Notes: generated by a model not told the origin, from the sequence alone. A DNA stretch of 64,000 bases from Flavobacterium succinicans (GCF_001662485.1 NZ_JMTM01000074.1:1-64000), one strand, 5' to 3'; positions 16,641-25,576 are shown, counted from the first letter of the stretch. Numbers and translations: made by a program.

Positions 16641-16782
16641 TGAAATGGGTGCGTTGTTTGTGTTCTCCTTTTTTACCAATGTTAAAGCTTTCTACGGGAC
16701 GATGGTAGCCCATAACTCGGGTGTAGACTAAACATTTGGTTCTACGTTCTGGATGTTGTTCTAGAATGGGATGTGTTTTCAT
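16624..16782 (-). CDS. Separate glycyl-radical domain of anaerobic ribonucleotide reductase
   Basis: A 52-residue protein. ERRTKCLVYTRVMGYHRPVE, then SFNIGKKGEHKQRTHF, match the C-terminal end of class III reductases, where the sequence is normally TRVMGYHRPV or SRIVGYYRPV directly after the zinc cysteines of NrdD. The glycine in VMGYH is the expected radical site. It lies 135 bases after the nrdD stop and in the same reading frame, but the gap contains stops and a 10-bp repeat array. It would have to associate with NrdD as a separate subunit. Confidence 0.75.
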   Translation of the reverse strand: MKTHPILEQHPERRTKCLVYTRVMGYHRPVESFNIGKKGEHKQRTHFNECKC

Positions 16783-16800
16783 TATTTTAGGGTTTGAGAT

Positions 16801-16899
16801 TGTTTAAAGTTGTTTAAGGTTGTTTAAGGTTGTTTAAGGTTGTTTAAAGTTGTTTAAGGTTGTTTAAAGTTGTTTGGTAGTTGATAAACAACTTTAAAC
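16801..16899. repeat. 10-bp tandem repeat array plus 14-bp inverted repeat inside the split nrdD locus
   Basis: Seven consecutive units of TGTTTAARGT fill 16801-16870. The last units run into an inverted repeat in which GTTTAAAGTTGTTT (16862-16875) is perfectly complementary to AAACAACTTTAAAC (16886-16899). The 10-base period, one helical turn, puts TAA stops in all three frames of the minus strand. The array sits exactly where the linker between the zinc region and glycyl-radical segment of NrdD would be. Confidence 0.85.
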
Positions 16900-16917
16900 C
16901 TTTAAACTTTTAAACCC

Positions 16918-19017
16918 TTAAACTATTAATTCTTTTTCTTTAATTAAGGCTTCGTCACATTTTGGGCAATATTCGTGTTCGCCATTCAAGTAACCGTGTA
17001 CGGGGCAAACGCTGAATACGGGGGTTACGGTGATGTAGGGCAATTTGAAATTGGAAATTACTTTTTTAACGAATTGTTTACAGGCTTCGGAGGAGCTGAT
17101 TTTTTCGCTCATGTAAAGGTGTAATACAGTTCCGCCGGTGTATTTGCATTGTAGGCCGTCTTGTAAATAAAGCGCTTCGAAGGGATCTTCGGTATGGTCG
17201 GCTGGGATTTGTGAACTATTGGTGTAATAAAAATTTTCACCTTCTCCAGCTTGGATGATATCGGCAAAGCGTTTTTTGTCTTCTTTGGCAAAACGATAGG
17301 TGGTTCCTTCGGCGGGTGTGGCTTCTAGATTATACAAGTTTCCGGTGCTTTCTTGGAATTCTTTCATTCGGTTACGGATGTGTTCCAAGATTTCGCCAGC
17401 AAATTCGATTCCGGTTGGCGTGGTGATTGTATCGGTATTATTGCTGAAATTGAGGATCATTTCGTTCATTCCGTTTACGCCAATGGTAGAGAAATGGTTG
17501 CGGAAATGTGTCAAATAACGTTTGGTGTATGGGAACAAGCCACGGTCGTACATTTCTTGAATGAAGACTCTTTTCTTTTCTAAGGTGGATTTGGAAATGA
17601 ATAAAAGGTTGTCCAACTGTTCGATTAAACCAGCTTTGTTGCCTTTGTATAAATAACCTAAACGGGCCATGTTGATGGTGACTACTCCGATACTTCCGGT
17701 CATTTCGGCGCTACCAAAAAGTCCGTTTCCACGTTTTAACAGCTCGCGTAAATCGAGTTGTAAACGACAACACATGCTACGAACGGCGTTGGGTTTGTAG
17801 GCATTTGGGTTTTCTTCTTTGTTTCCGTTTTCGTCAAGAACATATTGACTTCCGATGAAGTTTTGGAAATAAGAGGATCCAATTTTGGCGGTATTTTCGA
17901 AAAGTAATTCGGTGTTTTCTCCGTCCCAATCAAATTCTTCGGTGATGTTTACCGTTGGAATCGGGAAGGTAAACGGCTGTCCGTTGGCATCGCCTTCGGT
18001 CATTACGGTATAATAGGCTTTGTTGATGAGGTTCATTTCGGTTTGGAAATGTTCGTAACGCAATTCGTTGACTGCGTTCACGCCTCTTGCTTTGGCACGT
18101 TCTAAAAGATCTGTACTGGTTTCATTTTCGAAAAAGTGATGGTCTTTTTTGGTTGGGATTTGTGTTTTCAAATCTTCGGGTACGACCCAGTCCAAGGTGA
18201 TGTTGGTAAACGGAGATTGACCCCAACGAGCCGGTACATTTAAGTTGTAAACAAAGCTTCGAACAGCCTTGAGCACTTCGTCAAACGATAAATTGTCTTT
18301 GAAAACATAAGGAGCTAAATAGGTGTCGAAGGAGCTGAAGGCTTGTGCGCCAGCCCATTCGCTTTGCAAAATTCCTAAAAAGTTAGCCATTTGCCCTAAG
18401 GCTTCTCTAAAATGAGCGGGTGGTCTACTTTCTACACGTCCGCGAACACCGTTGAATCCTTCGTTTAAAAGCACTCTCAAACTCCAACCTGCGCAATAGC
18501 CGGTCAAGCAATCGAGATCGTGAATGTGAATGTCTCCGTTTCTATGCGCGTAACCTTCTTGTTTGGTGTAGACTTTATCCAGCCAATAATTGGCAATGAT
18601 TTTTCCAGCTACATTGTTTACTAAACCAGCATTGGAATAGGAAGTATTCGCATTGGCATTGATGCGCCAATCCGTTTGGTGAATATATTCTTCAATAGTT
18701 TGTGTACTATCTACATAAGTGGTGTCTTCATTGATTCCTTCTGCATGCTCCCGTTGCAATTTACGCGTGTGTCTGAAAAGCATAAAAGAGCGCATGACAT
18801 CAAAATGTTTGTTTTCAAAAAGTATTTTTTCGATGCAATCTTGGATTTCTTCTACAGACCAAGTTGTCATCGAATCTAATTCTTCCATCACTTTTACAAA
18901 GACTTCTTCATCTACTGATTGATGGACACTTTTAAAACTTTTTTCAAGTGCATCCTTGATTTTGAATGCTGCAAAAGGTTTGTATTCGCCATTCCGTTTG
19001 ATTACGTATTTTTCCAT
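16918..19017 (-). CDS. nrdD: Anaerobic (class III) ribonucleoside-triphosphate reductase, large fragment lacking the glycyl-radical segment
   Basis: A 699-residue enzyme reducing NTPs to dNTPs without oxygen. The N-terminus (KRNGEYKPFAAFKIKDALEK) is an ATP-cone of about 90 residues; the catalytic domain follows, with DIHIHDLDCLTGYCAGW, RWGQSPFTNITLD and IGVVTINMARLGYL blocks. The C-terminus has CPVHGYLNGEHEYCPKC, a zinc-like region, then stops after ALIKEKELIV. The RVMGY glycyl-radical segment that normally follows is absent and is encoded separately at 16624-16782. It suggests a facultatively anaerobic or microaerobic lifestyle. Confidence 0.93.
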   Translation of the reverse strand: MEKYVIKRNGEYKPFAAFKIKDALEKSFKSVHQSVDEEVFVKVMEELDSMTTWSVEEIQDCIEKILFENKHFDVMRSFMLFRHTRKLQREHAEGINEDTTYVDSTQTIEEYIHQTDWRINANANTSYSNAGLVNNVAGKIIANYWLDKVYTKQEGYAHRNGDIHIHDLDCLTGYCAGWSLRVLLNEGFNGVRGRVESRPPAHFREALGQMANFLGILQSEWAGAQAFSSFDTYLAPYVFKDNLSFDEVLKAVRSFVYNLNVPARWGQSPFTNITLDWVVPEDLKTQIPTKKDHHFFENETSTDLLERAKARGVNAVNELRYEHFQTEMNLINKAYYTVMTEGDANGQPFTFPIPTVNITEEFDWDGENTELLFENTAKIGSSYFQNFIGSQYVLDENGNKEENPNAYKPNAVRSMCCRLQLDLRELLKRGNGLFGSAEMTGSIGVVTINMARLGYLYKGNKAGLIEQLDNLLFISKSTLEKKRVFIQEMYDRGLFPYTKRYLTHFRNHFSTIGVNGMNEMILNFSNNTDTITTPTGIEFAGEILEHIRNRMKEFQESTGNLYNLEATPAEGTTYRFAKEDKKRFADIIQAGEGENFYYTNSSQIPADHTEDPFEALYLQDGLQCKYTGGTVLHLYMSEKISSSEACKQFVKKVISNFKLPYITVTPVFSVCPVHGYLNGEHEYCPKCDEALIKEKELIV

Positions 19018-19393
19018 GATTCTGAAAGTTTAAGTTTGTAAAATGTTGTTAAAAAAAATAGATGGTTTCTTGCTTAAAAATATAAATGACACATAAAAAT
19101 CCCAAGTCGGTTTGTTGTAAACGACTTGAAATCAGTGTTATAATTTTGTTTTGGATTTGTTTTTGTATAGTGCAATTTTACCGCTAATGGCTGTTCTTGG
19201 GGCTGATATTTGTCATGTTTTGCCTTTTTTTATTCCCATTGAAAAAGGAATTGGAAGTGTTGAATTTGTTCGGTTTGCTGGTTTATTGGCTATGCGTTGT
19301 TAATAACTTATTGTCCATTTAAATCTTAAAATTTTTAAAAAGAAAGAGTCATTGGATTTCATTTCAATATTTTTGAAAGCTAAAATTTATAAT
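19018..19393. other. 376-base intergenic region between divergent nrdD and GDPD genes
   Basis: It holds both promoters. At 19103-19128 there is an interrupted palindrome, CAAGTCG and CGACTTG plus an inner TTT/AAA, with a bulged G. A near-consensus -7 box for nrdD (TATTTTTA on the minus strand) lies around 19078. No ORF is supported; the 14 codons before 19394 in the GDPD frame are not conserved. Confidence 0.55.
19103..19128. promoter_or_regulatory. Palindrome upstream of nrdD, possible operator or hairpin
   Basis: CAAGTCG (19103-19109) and CGACTTG (19122-19128) are inverted, with TTT and AAA also pairing inside around GTTGT. It lies 86 bases before the nrdD start. It could bind a dimeric regulator of anaerobic genes or fold in RNA; nothing in the sequence identifies the factor. 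Confidence 0.35.
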
Positions 19394-20323
19394 ATGAAAA
19401 TGAAACGTTTATTTTTACTAGGTCTTTTTTTGGCTTTGTTGTCGCTACAGGCTCAAACTACAGAGCACAGGATTGCCTTTAAGTCAGTCAACGAATTACA
19501 AAAATTCCTAACATATTCCCAAAAGGCGTATCCACTAGTAAGTGCGCATCGCGGTGGTCCTATGGAAGGTTTTCCAGAAAATTGTACGGCAACCTTTCAA
19601 CACGCTATTCAGTTTAATCCTTCGATAATCGAAACGGATATCGCCTTGAGTAAAGATTCGGTTTTGGTGATGATGCATGACGATAAATTGGATCGAACTA
19701 CTACTGGAACGGGATTAATTGGTAGCTATACTTATGACGAATTGCAAGGGTTTAATTTAAAAGATACGAAAGGGAATGCTACGTCTTATAAAATTGAAAC
19801 TTTAGATCAAGTATTGCAATGGGGAAAAGGGAAGGTTATATTTAACTTGGATATCAAAAAAGGGGTGCCGATGCAAATGATTGTTGACGCAGTACGTCGC
19901 AACAAAGCAGAAGCCTATTCGGTTATTATTACGTACAATGCCAATCAAGCCGCTGAGGTAGCTCGTTTGGCTCCCGATTTGATGCTATCTGTTTCTGCAA
20001 GAGGCAAAGAGGACGTAGAGCGTATGGAAGCGTTGGGGGTAAAAGCCGATAAAATGATCGCTTTTGTGGGAACTTCGGAGCCGAAACCTGAAGTGTACAG
20101 TTATTTACACAGTCGAAAAATTACATGTATCGTTGGGACTATGGGGAATATTGATAAAAGTGCTGTAACCAATGGCGATGCATTGTATTATAAATTAGTG
20201 GCTAATGGTGCTACTATATTGTCCTCAGATCGAGTAAAGGAAGCTGGAGTACAGTTGCAAAAATATGCCAAAGACAATAAGTTGCGATCGAAGCATATTA
20301 AAGAAGTAGTAGTAAAAAAGTAA
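19394..20323 (+). CDS. Secreted glycerophosphodiester phosphodiesterase
   Basis: A 309-residue protein from the ATG at 19394 (MKMKRLFLLGLFLALLSLQA is a signal peptide); an upstream in-frame ATG at 19352 adds 14 residues that would spoil the signal. The GDPD catalytic pattern is visible: HRGG with PENCTATF, ETDIALSKDSVLVMMHDD and LDRTTTGTG. It hydrolyses glycerophosphodiesters to glycerol 3-phosphate and an alcohol, probably in the periplasm. It ends at a terminator shared with lysS. Confidence 0.92.
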   Translation: MKMKRLFLLGLFLALLSLQAQTTEHRIAFKSVNELQKFLTYSQKAYPLVSAHRGGPMEGFPENCTATFQHAIQFNPSIIETDIALSKDSVLVMMHDDKLDRTTTGTGLIGSYTYDELQGFNLKDTKGNATSYKIETLDQVLQWGKGKVIFNLDIKKGVPMQMIVDAVRRNKAEAYSVIITYNANQAAEVARLAPDLMLSVSARGKEDVERMEALGVKADKMIAFVGTSEPKPEVYSYLHSRKITCIVGTMGNIDKSAVTNGDALYYKLVANGATILSSDRVKEAGVQLQKYAKDNKLRSKHIKEVVVKK

Positions 20324-20340
20324 TTTTAACAGAAATTAAA

Positions 20341-20370
20341 AACCCGATAATAGGTCATATTATCGGGTTT
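20341..20370. terminator. Bidirectional terminator between GDPD gene and lysS
   Basis: AACCCGATAATA and TATTATCGGGTT form a 12-bp stem around GGTCA, with A-rich sequence before and T-rich sequence after. Confidence 0.8.
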
Positions 20371-20391
20371 GTTTTTATGATTAAGAAACGA

Positions 20392-22095
20392 TTACTCCTT
20401 CAATCGACAAGCTTTAACATCACCATCAACCACAACTTCGGTCATTCCAAGTGCGGAAAGGTTTTTCATCGCTTTGTCCCATTTTTTGCCACTCAATTCG
20501 GATTTGATTTTTAGTAAACTAAATTCCATTTGATTGTCATTGGCTTGTAAAATGGCAACAATTACTTTTTCGTCAGCTTCTAATTCTACGGTTACTTTTT
20601 TCTTTTCTGGTCGCATTTGTGGGAACAAAAGCACTTCCTGAATAGAGGCATTATTGGTCAAGAACATCATCAAACGGTCCATTCCAATCCCTAATCCAGA
20701 GGTTGGTGGCATTCCGTATTCTAATGCTCTCAAGAAATCTTCGTCAATAGTTCCGTTGGCTTCGTCATCTCCTTTTTCAGCCAAACGCATTTGGTCTTCA
20801 AAACGTTCTCTTTGGTCAATTGGGTCGTTTAATTCTGAGTAGGCATTGGCGATTTCTTTTCCGCAAACCATCAATTCGAAACGCTCTGTTAATTCAGGAT
20901 TATCGCGGTGTTCTTTACACAATGGCGACATTTCTTTTGGATAATCAGTGATGAAAGTTGGCTGAATATAATTTCCTTCGCATTTTGCGCCAAAAATTTC
21001 ATCAATCAATTTTCCTTTACCCATCGTTTCATCCACTTCAATGCCCATTCCTTTGGCAGCTTCAAACAATTCAGCTTCGCTTTTTCCAGAAATATCAAAA
21101 CCTGTAAAATGTTTGATCGCATCGGTCATGGTTACACGAGCATAAGGCGCTTTGAAATTGATAGTGTGTTCGCCAAAAGTCACTTCGCTTGTTCCGTTTA
21201 CAGCCGTTGCACAATATTCTAATAATTGCTCTGTAAATTCCATCATCCAGTTGTAGTCTTTGTAGGCTACATAAATTTCCATAGCTGTAAATTCAGGATT
21301 ATGGGTTCTGTCCATTCCTTCGTTACGGAAATTTTTTGAAAATTCGTACACACCATCAAAACCACCAACGATTAGTCTTTTCAAATACAATTCATTGGCA
21401 ATTCGCATATACAATGGAATGTCTAAGGAGTTGTGATGCGTTATAAAAGGTCTCGCTGCTGCACCACCAGGAATCGATTGCAAAACAGGTGTTTCTACTT
21501 CTAAATACCCAGCTTCGTTAAAGAAGGTTCGCATTGCTGTGAACAATTTCGTTCTTTTGATGAACGTTTCTTTTACGTGTTGGTTTACGGTCAAATCTAC
21601 ATAACGCATTCTGTAACGCAACTCGGCATCGTTGAACGCATCGTGAATTTTTCCGTCTTCGTCGATTTTTGGTAATGGTAAAGGACGCAAGGTTTTGCTC
21701 AAAAAGGTAAATTTATCCACACGAATACATTGTGCTCCTACTTTAGTAGTAAACAATTCTCCTTCAATACCAATAAAATCTCCTAAATCGGTTAATTTTT
21801 TAAAAACTTGATTGTATAACGTTTTGTCTTCTTCTGGGCATAAAACATCGCGATTTACGTACAATTGTATACGTCCTTCGCTATCTTGTAATTCAGCAAA
21901 ACAAGCTTTTCCTTGGTCTCTAACGCTCATTAAACGTCCTGCAACAATAACTTTCTTGCCTTCTTCAAAACTTTCTTTTATTTGTTTTGAAGTATGATTT
22001 ACTGGAAAAAGTTGTGCAGGGTAAGGGTTAATTCCTAAATTACGTAGGCTTTGTAGTTTTTCTCTTCGGATAATTTCTTGTTCTGATAAGGCCAT
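20392..22095 (-). CDS. lysS: Lysyl-tRNA synthetase, class II
   Basis: A 567-residue cytoplasmic enzyme charging tRNA-Lys. It has an N-terminal anticodon-binding OB fold (about residues 50-150: VIVAGRLMSVRDQGKACFAEL), motif 2 (KNFRNEGMDRTHNPEFT) and motif 3 (GLGIGMDRLMM). Beyond the normal end (LLFPQMRPEKK) there is a tail of about 70 residues (VTVELEADEKVIVAIL and onward), as often seen in flavobacterial LysS; its role is unknown. Transcribed alone. Confidence 0.96.
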   Translation of the reverse strand: MALSEQEIIRREKLQSLRNLGINPYPAQLFPVNHTSKQIKESFEEGKKVIVAGRLMSVRDQGKACFAELQDSEGRIQLYVNRDVLCPEEDKTLYNQVFKKLTDLGDFIGIEGELFTTKVGAQCIRVDKFTFLSKTLRPLPLPKIDEDGKIHDAFNDAELRYRMRYVDLTVNQHVKETFIKRTKLFTAMRTFFNEAGYLEVETPVLQSIPGGAAARPFITHHNSLDIPLYMRIANELYLKRLIVGGFDGVYEFSKNFRNEGMDRTHNPEFTAMEIYVAYKDYNWMMEFTEQLLEYCATAVNGTSEVTFGEHTINFKAPYARVTMTDAIKHFTGFDISGKSEAELFEAAKGMGIEVDETMGKGKLIDEIFGAKCEGNYIQPTFITDYPKEMSPLCKEHRDNPELTERFELMVCGKEIANAYSELNDPIDQRERFEDQMRLAEKGDDEANGTIDEDFLRALEYGMPPTSGLGIGMDRLMMFLTNNASIQEVLLFPQMRPEKKKVTVELEADEKVIVAILQANDNQMEFSLLKIKSELSGKKWDKAMKNLSALGMTEVVVDGDVKACRLKE

Positions 22096-22117
22096 TATGT
22101 TCTGAATTTTAAGTCTG

Positions 22118-22125
22118 CAAAGATA
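22118..22125 (-). promoter_or_regulatory. Candidate -7 box of lysS
   Basis: The minus-strand octamer TATCTTTG is an exact TAnnTTTG match 22 bases before the lysS start codon. No TTG at -33. Confidence 0.45.
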
Positions 22126-22252
22126 AGAAAAGAATGCAGACTTCAGATTTTAGATTTTAGATTTTTTGGAACAGCTATTTGACTTTTTGTTATTCAAAAC
22201 GAATAATTTTGGAGACAAAAAATCCTAGTGATTTTCTGACAATCAATATGTT

Positions 22253-23260
22253 TTATTTTTGTTCCGCAATAGTTACTTTGTTTAACTTTAAAACTCTTAT
22301 TGCTTGATTAGCGTTGTCTGCTACAAATATTCGGTCCTTTAATACCGCGCCATTAGTAATGGATTTAAATGTATTTTCCCCCATAATATCTGAATTATTG
22401 ATAATTGGTGTATAATTTTGATCCAAAAAAACGTTTTTCGGATACAAGCGAATATAATTAGTTCCCTTTATGTTTTCAGTTGTCATAGCCCATTCATCGC
22501 TAAAAACCACAGACGACGGAAGGTTGTCAGTTAGTGTTTTTGTATTAGGTAAAATAGGAACTGTTAACGAGCTGGTTGCGTTTTTTTCAATGTCTTTTAG
22601 ATTGTAATGCAAAAATCCGTTGGCGTTTTGACCAGCGACTATTAAATTTCCATTAGCGATATCCATCGAATAGATTTCTGTGCCACCTTTGAGGGTGTTT
22701 AATTTAGCGATTGGCGCTAAGTTCCAATTGCTTGTTTCGGAAATTTGTGCTGTTTGGAATACTTTGACGCTGTTGTTCTTTTCTTTGACAAAAAGGAAAC
22801 CATCTTTTGCTTTTAGTCCAAATACATGAACAAAAGTTTGCCACCATTGTCCATTTCCAATGGTATTGATGCCAGATAATTTATTTTCGTCTAAAACAAA
22901 AATTCTTGAGTCTATACTACCAAGGTAAATGCGGCCATTGTCAATAGAAATGGAGGATAATTTTGTGAACGGAATTGTGGTAGTTCCTTTTGTATAACTT
23001 TTGAGAGTTGAAAGATAGGATAAAGTTGTGGCATCAAATATTTCAAGAACATCACCGTTGCAGATGTATAATTTGTTGTTGGCGATAGTGATGGCGTTGG
23101 CTTCTAAAGTGCCTTTTCCTCCAATAATTTGATTGGGTTTAATGGTATTTTCGCTAGTTAAGTAATAATATTGATAATTGGTAGGTTCGTAAACCGCATC
23201 AGAATCTTTACTGCAAGATGCAAAAACAAATAAGATGGCTATAAATAATTTTTTTTTCAT
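22253..23260 (-). CDS. Lipoprotein with probable beta-propeller, unknown function
   Basis: A 335-residue protein from the ATG at 23260 (MKKKLFIAILFVFASCSKDSD: signal peptide with ASC lipobox). Repeated segments such as ITIANNKLYICNGDVLEIFD, SIDNGRIYLGSIDSRIFVLD and MDIANGNLIVAGQ look like blades of a WD/NHL-type propeller. No enzyme motif is recognised. It starts 14 bases after the metzincin-motif lipoprotein and is probably in an operon with it. It could be a surface-exposed partner of that putative peptidase. Confidence 0.6.
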   Translation of the reverse strand: MKKKLFIAILFVFASCSKDSDAVYEPTNYQYYYLTSENTIKPNQIIGGKGTLEANAITIANNKLYICNGDVLEIFDATTLSYLSTLKSYTKGTTTIPFTKLSSISIDNGRIYLGSIDSRIFVLDENKLSGINTIGNGQWWQTFVHVFGLKAKDGFLFVKEKNNSVKVFQTAQISETSNWNLAPIAKLNTLKGGTEIYSMDIANGNLIVAGQNANGFLHYNLKDIEKNATSSLTVPILPNTKTLTDNLPSSVVFSDEWAMTTENIKGTNYIRLYPKNVFLDQNYTPIINNSDIMGENTFKSITNGAVLKDRIFVADNANQAIRVLKLNKVTIAEQK

Positions 23261-23274
23261 TGGGATGCGTGATT

Positions 23275-24510
23275 TTAGTTCCATTTTCCTTCTCCTTTGT
23301 ATTTAAGTAAGAAAGGGTTGTTAGGGCTGATTTTGAAAACGGGTTTTTTGTAATCTTTTTTGTTTAAATAGGTCGTTTTTGTCCACCCTTTTAGAATGTC
23401 AGGATCGATAAACGGAAGGTCGTTTAGATAAATCAAATATTTATAAAAGTGAGTGAGCATTTCTTGTTGTCCACCACCTTCACCACTATTGGCTAAATTG
23501 CTACTATGGCTAAATCCAATATGATGAGAATATTCATGTGACCAAACCGACATTTCACCTACCCAATGTCCGATGATATAACCTGATTCCCATTGTGAGG
23601 CCAACGCTCCGCCTCCCCAAGCACTTCCGCCACCAACCATTGCTAGGTAAACTGTCCTAGAATCTAAGTAGTTCCAGTAAATTTTTTCTATTTCTTCTTT
23701 AGTGTAATAGTCATAAACGCCATTACTATCATCAGCGTTGCCATGCCAATTTAAAGCGCCATTGATAGCGGTACCAGCTAAAGCAGCTTGATCTTGTTTG
23801 TATTTGTCAAAATTGGTAAAGGTTTGGTAATATAAAGGATGACTTAAGGCATAGGAATAATTTATGATCATTGTGATGGCTTCTTTCGCTAGAACAGGAT
23901 TCATAGGAAGGAATTTTCCATATTCATTGATGTGAAAGCCATCGTGAAATTGAACTAAATGATTGGATTTTATTTTTTTGAATTTGGCAAATAAAGGATC
24001 TGTTGAAGTGATAGAAAATTCAATGGAACCCGATGAAAATCCTTCTATTTTGTCTATGGTTACTGTTTTTCCATTTTCTAACAGATAATCATTTTTGCCA
24101 ACCACCAAAGGAATTTGATGTACTGAACGATGAAACGCAGGAATTTTACTAAAATGAAAGAGTACGAATTTTTTTTCGTAATTGGGAAGCTTAGCATAGA
24201 TGTTCACGTCTGTCAAAGCAACAGGTGAATACAATGAAACTTGTACAGAATCTTTTCCTTTTTGAATCACTTGTAATGGTTCGTTAACTCGAAACCAACG
24301 ATCCTTTTTATTATACATCAGCGCTGGGTCTTCATTGTCTTCAAAAAGGGTCATGGGTTTATTGCCAGCAGGTAACTGTGTTGCATCAATACTTGACAAA
24401 TAATTGGGTTGGTACGTTTTGTAGTTTACTTCGGTTTCGCAATTGGTAAATAATGACAAAACAACCAATAGTAAGAAGTATTGCATTACATTTTTTAAAA
24501 TTGGATTCAT
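23275..24510 (-). CDS. Lipoprotein with HExxHxxGxxH zinc-metalloprotease motif
   Basis: A 411-residue protein with a signal peptide and lipobox (LFTNC, C24; translation could also begin at M9). Residues 325-335 read HEYSHHIGFSH, the full metzincin zinc signature with H325, H329 and H335 as ligands and E326 as catalytic base. Upstream are beta-rich segments and GGGSAWGGGALASQW. I do not recognise a named family in the rest. A surface-anchored metallopeptidase is the likely function, but substrate is unknown. It is the first gene of a two-gene unit. Confidence 0.65.
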   Translation of the reverse strand: MNPILKNVMQYFLLLVVLSLFTNCETEVNYKTYQPNYLSSIDATQLPAGNKPMTLFEDNEDPALMYNKKDRWFRVNEPLQVIQKGKDSVQVSLYSPVALTDVNIYAKLPNYEKKFVLFHFSKIPAFHRSVHQIPLVVGKNDYLLENGKTVTIDKIEGFSSGSIEFSITSTDPLFAKFKKIKSNHLVQFHDGFHINEYGKFLPMNPVLAKEAITMIINYSYALSHPLYYQTFTNFDKYKQDQAALAGTAINGALNWHGNADDSNGVYDYYTKEEIEKIYWNYLDSRTVYLAMVGGGSAWGGGALASQWESGYIIGHWVGEMSVWSHEYSHHIGFSHSSNLANSGEGGGQQEMLTHFYKYLIYLNDLPFIDPDILKGWTKTTYLNKKDYKKPVFKISPNNPFLLKYKGEGKWN

Positions 24511-24668
24511 AGGTTAGGTTTAAGAATTATGGGTTTACAAATTTATTTTTTCTTTTATTATTTCTTCCAACTGAAGTGTTTTTAATTAATAAAAATTATG
24601 CTTATTAGGCTTGTTAATTTATGATGAATTTGTGGTTTGAGAGTGAAATTAATTATATGGTATTTCGT

Positions 24669-24676
24669 TATATTTG
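24669..24676 (+). promoter_or_regulatory. Candidate -7 box of the first twin lipoprotein gene
   Basis: TATATTTG matches TAnnTTTG exactly, 18 bases before the ATG at 24695. Confidence 0.45.
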
Positions 24677-24694
24677 GAACTTATTTTTTGAGAT

Positions 24695-25432
24695 ATGAAG
24701 CAAGTCAATTTTTTTTTGGTGTGTTTATTGGGATTATTTTTTTTTAGTTGTCAAGTAACAGAAACTATACATGTAAATGAAGATGGTAGTGGTGATATTG
24801 CTGTCGAAATGCTTCGGATAGAGCAAAGTTATCAGCAAATAGCTGGAGAGGAATATAATAAAAACGAGGTTTTTGAGGATACTACTTACGTTTTCGATGA
24901 TTATATAAAAAAACATAATGAAACCTTCTCAAAGTTAACGCCTGAGGATAAAGCTGTTTTTAATAAGTATAAAGGGGTACAAGTACATATTAAAAAGAAT
25001 TCTTATGAGAAGGATTTTAGAACCTTGTTTACCCAAAAATTTGAAAAAGCGTCTCAAATTGCTGATTTGTATAAAACACAAGAATACGTTAGCGATATTG
25101 TTCATAATTATGCGTTAAGTGCTGAGGAGCATTATTATAAGGTTGATTTTCAATCAATAGGGAATGAATTCAAAAGGGTAGTAACCATCATTGACGAAGC
25201 CAAGCTAAAGACAGAACAGGAGAAAATGGCTAAAATTAAGGCAAATTTGTCTGAAAAAAAATTGCATCAAAAACTAACACTTCACTACCATTTTTCAAAA
25301 AAAATAAAATCGGTTTCAGTGCCTAATGCCAAAATTAGTGCTGATCAAAAATCAGTTGAAATAACTTTTGATTTAATTGAAAGTTTGACCGATCCTGTGA
25401 GTACTTCTGTTCTGATAAAATTCGAGGAGTAA
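24695..25432 (+). CDS. Lipoprotein of unknown function, twin 1
   Basis: A 245-residue lipoprotein (lipobox FFSC, C19). After the cysteine it reads QVTETIHVNEDGSGDIAVEM, closely matching the start of the next gene's product (TVTENIYVNADGSG). The C-terminal part also aligns (YHFSKKIKSVSVPNAKISAD against YHFAKPVKKVSNSSALFSED). No catalytic motif is evident. The two look like an old tandem duplication with about 50% similarity only at the ends. Confidence 0.7.
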   Translation: MKQVNFFLVCLLGLFFFSCQVTETIHVNEDGSGDIAVEMLRIEQSYQQIAGEEYNKNEVFEDTTYVFDDYIKKHNETFSKLTPEDKAVFNKYKGVQVHIKKNSYEKDFRTLFTQKFEKASQIADLYKTQEYVSDIVHNYALSAEEHYYKVDFQSIGNEFKRVVTIIDEAKLKTEQEKMAKIKANLSEKKLHQKLTLHYHFSKKIKSVSVPNAKISADQKSVEITFDLIESLTDPVSTSVLIKFEE

Positions 25433-25488
25433 TTGTAGTAGGGGCCAAGAAAGAATTTTTTCTACTGAAAGTATCTCTTGGCTTTTGT

Positions 25489-25496
25489 TATCTTTG
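25489..25496 (+). promoter_or_regulatory. Candidate -7 box of the second twin lipoprotein gene
   Basis: TATCTTTG fits TAnnTTTG exactly, 80 bases before the ATG at 25577, suggesting that the second twin has its own promoter. Confidence 0.4.
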
Positions 25497-25576
25497 GCAA
25501 AAAAAAGTGTATACTTTTGAAATATATAGTATAAAGTATATTGGCTTTTAAAATTGAACTAATAAAAAAAGTAAAG

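Noticed and set aside
16801..16870. Possible CRISPR-like array
   Set aside because: The units are 10 bases with no spacers and no cas genes; it is a simple tandem repeat.
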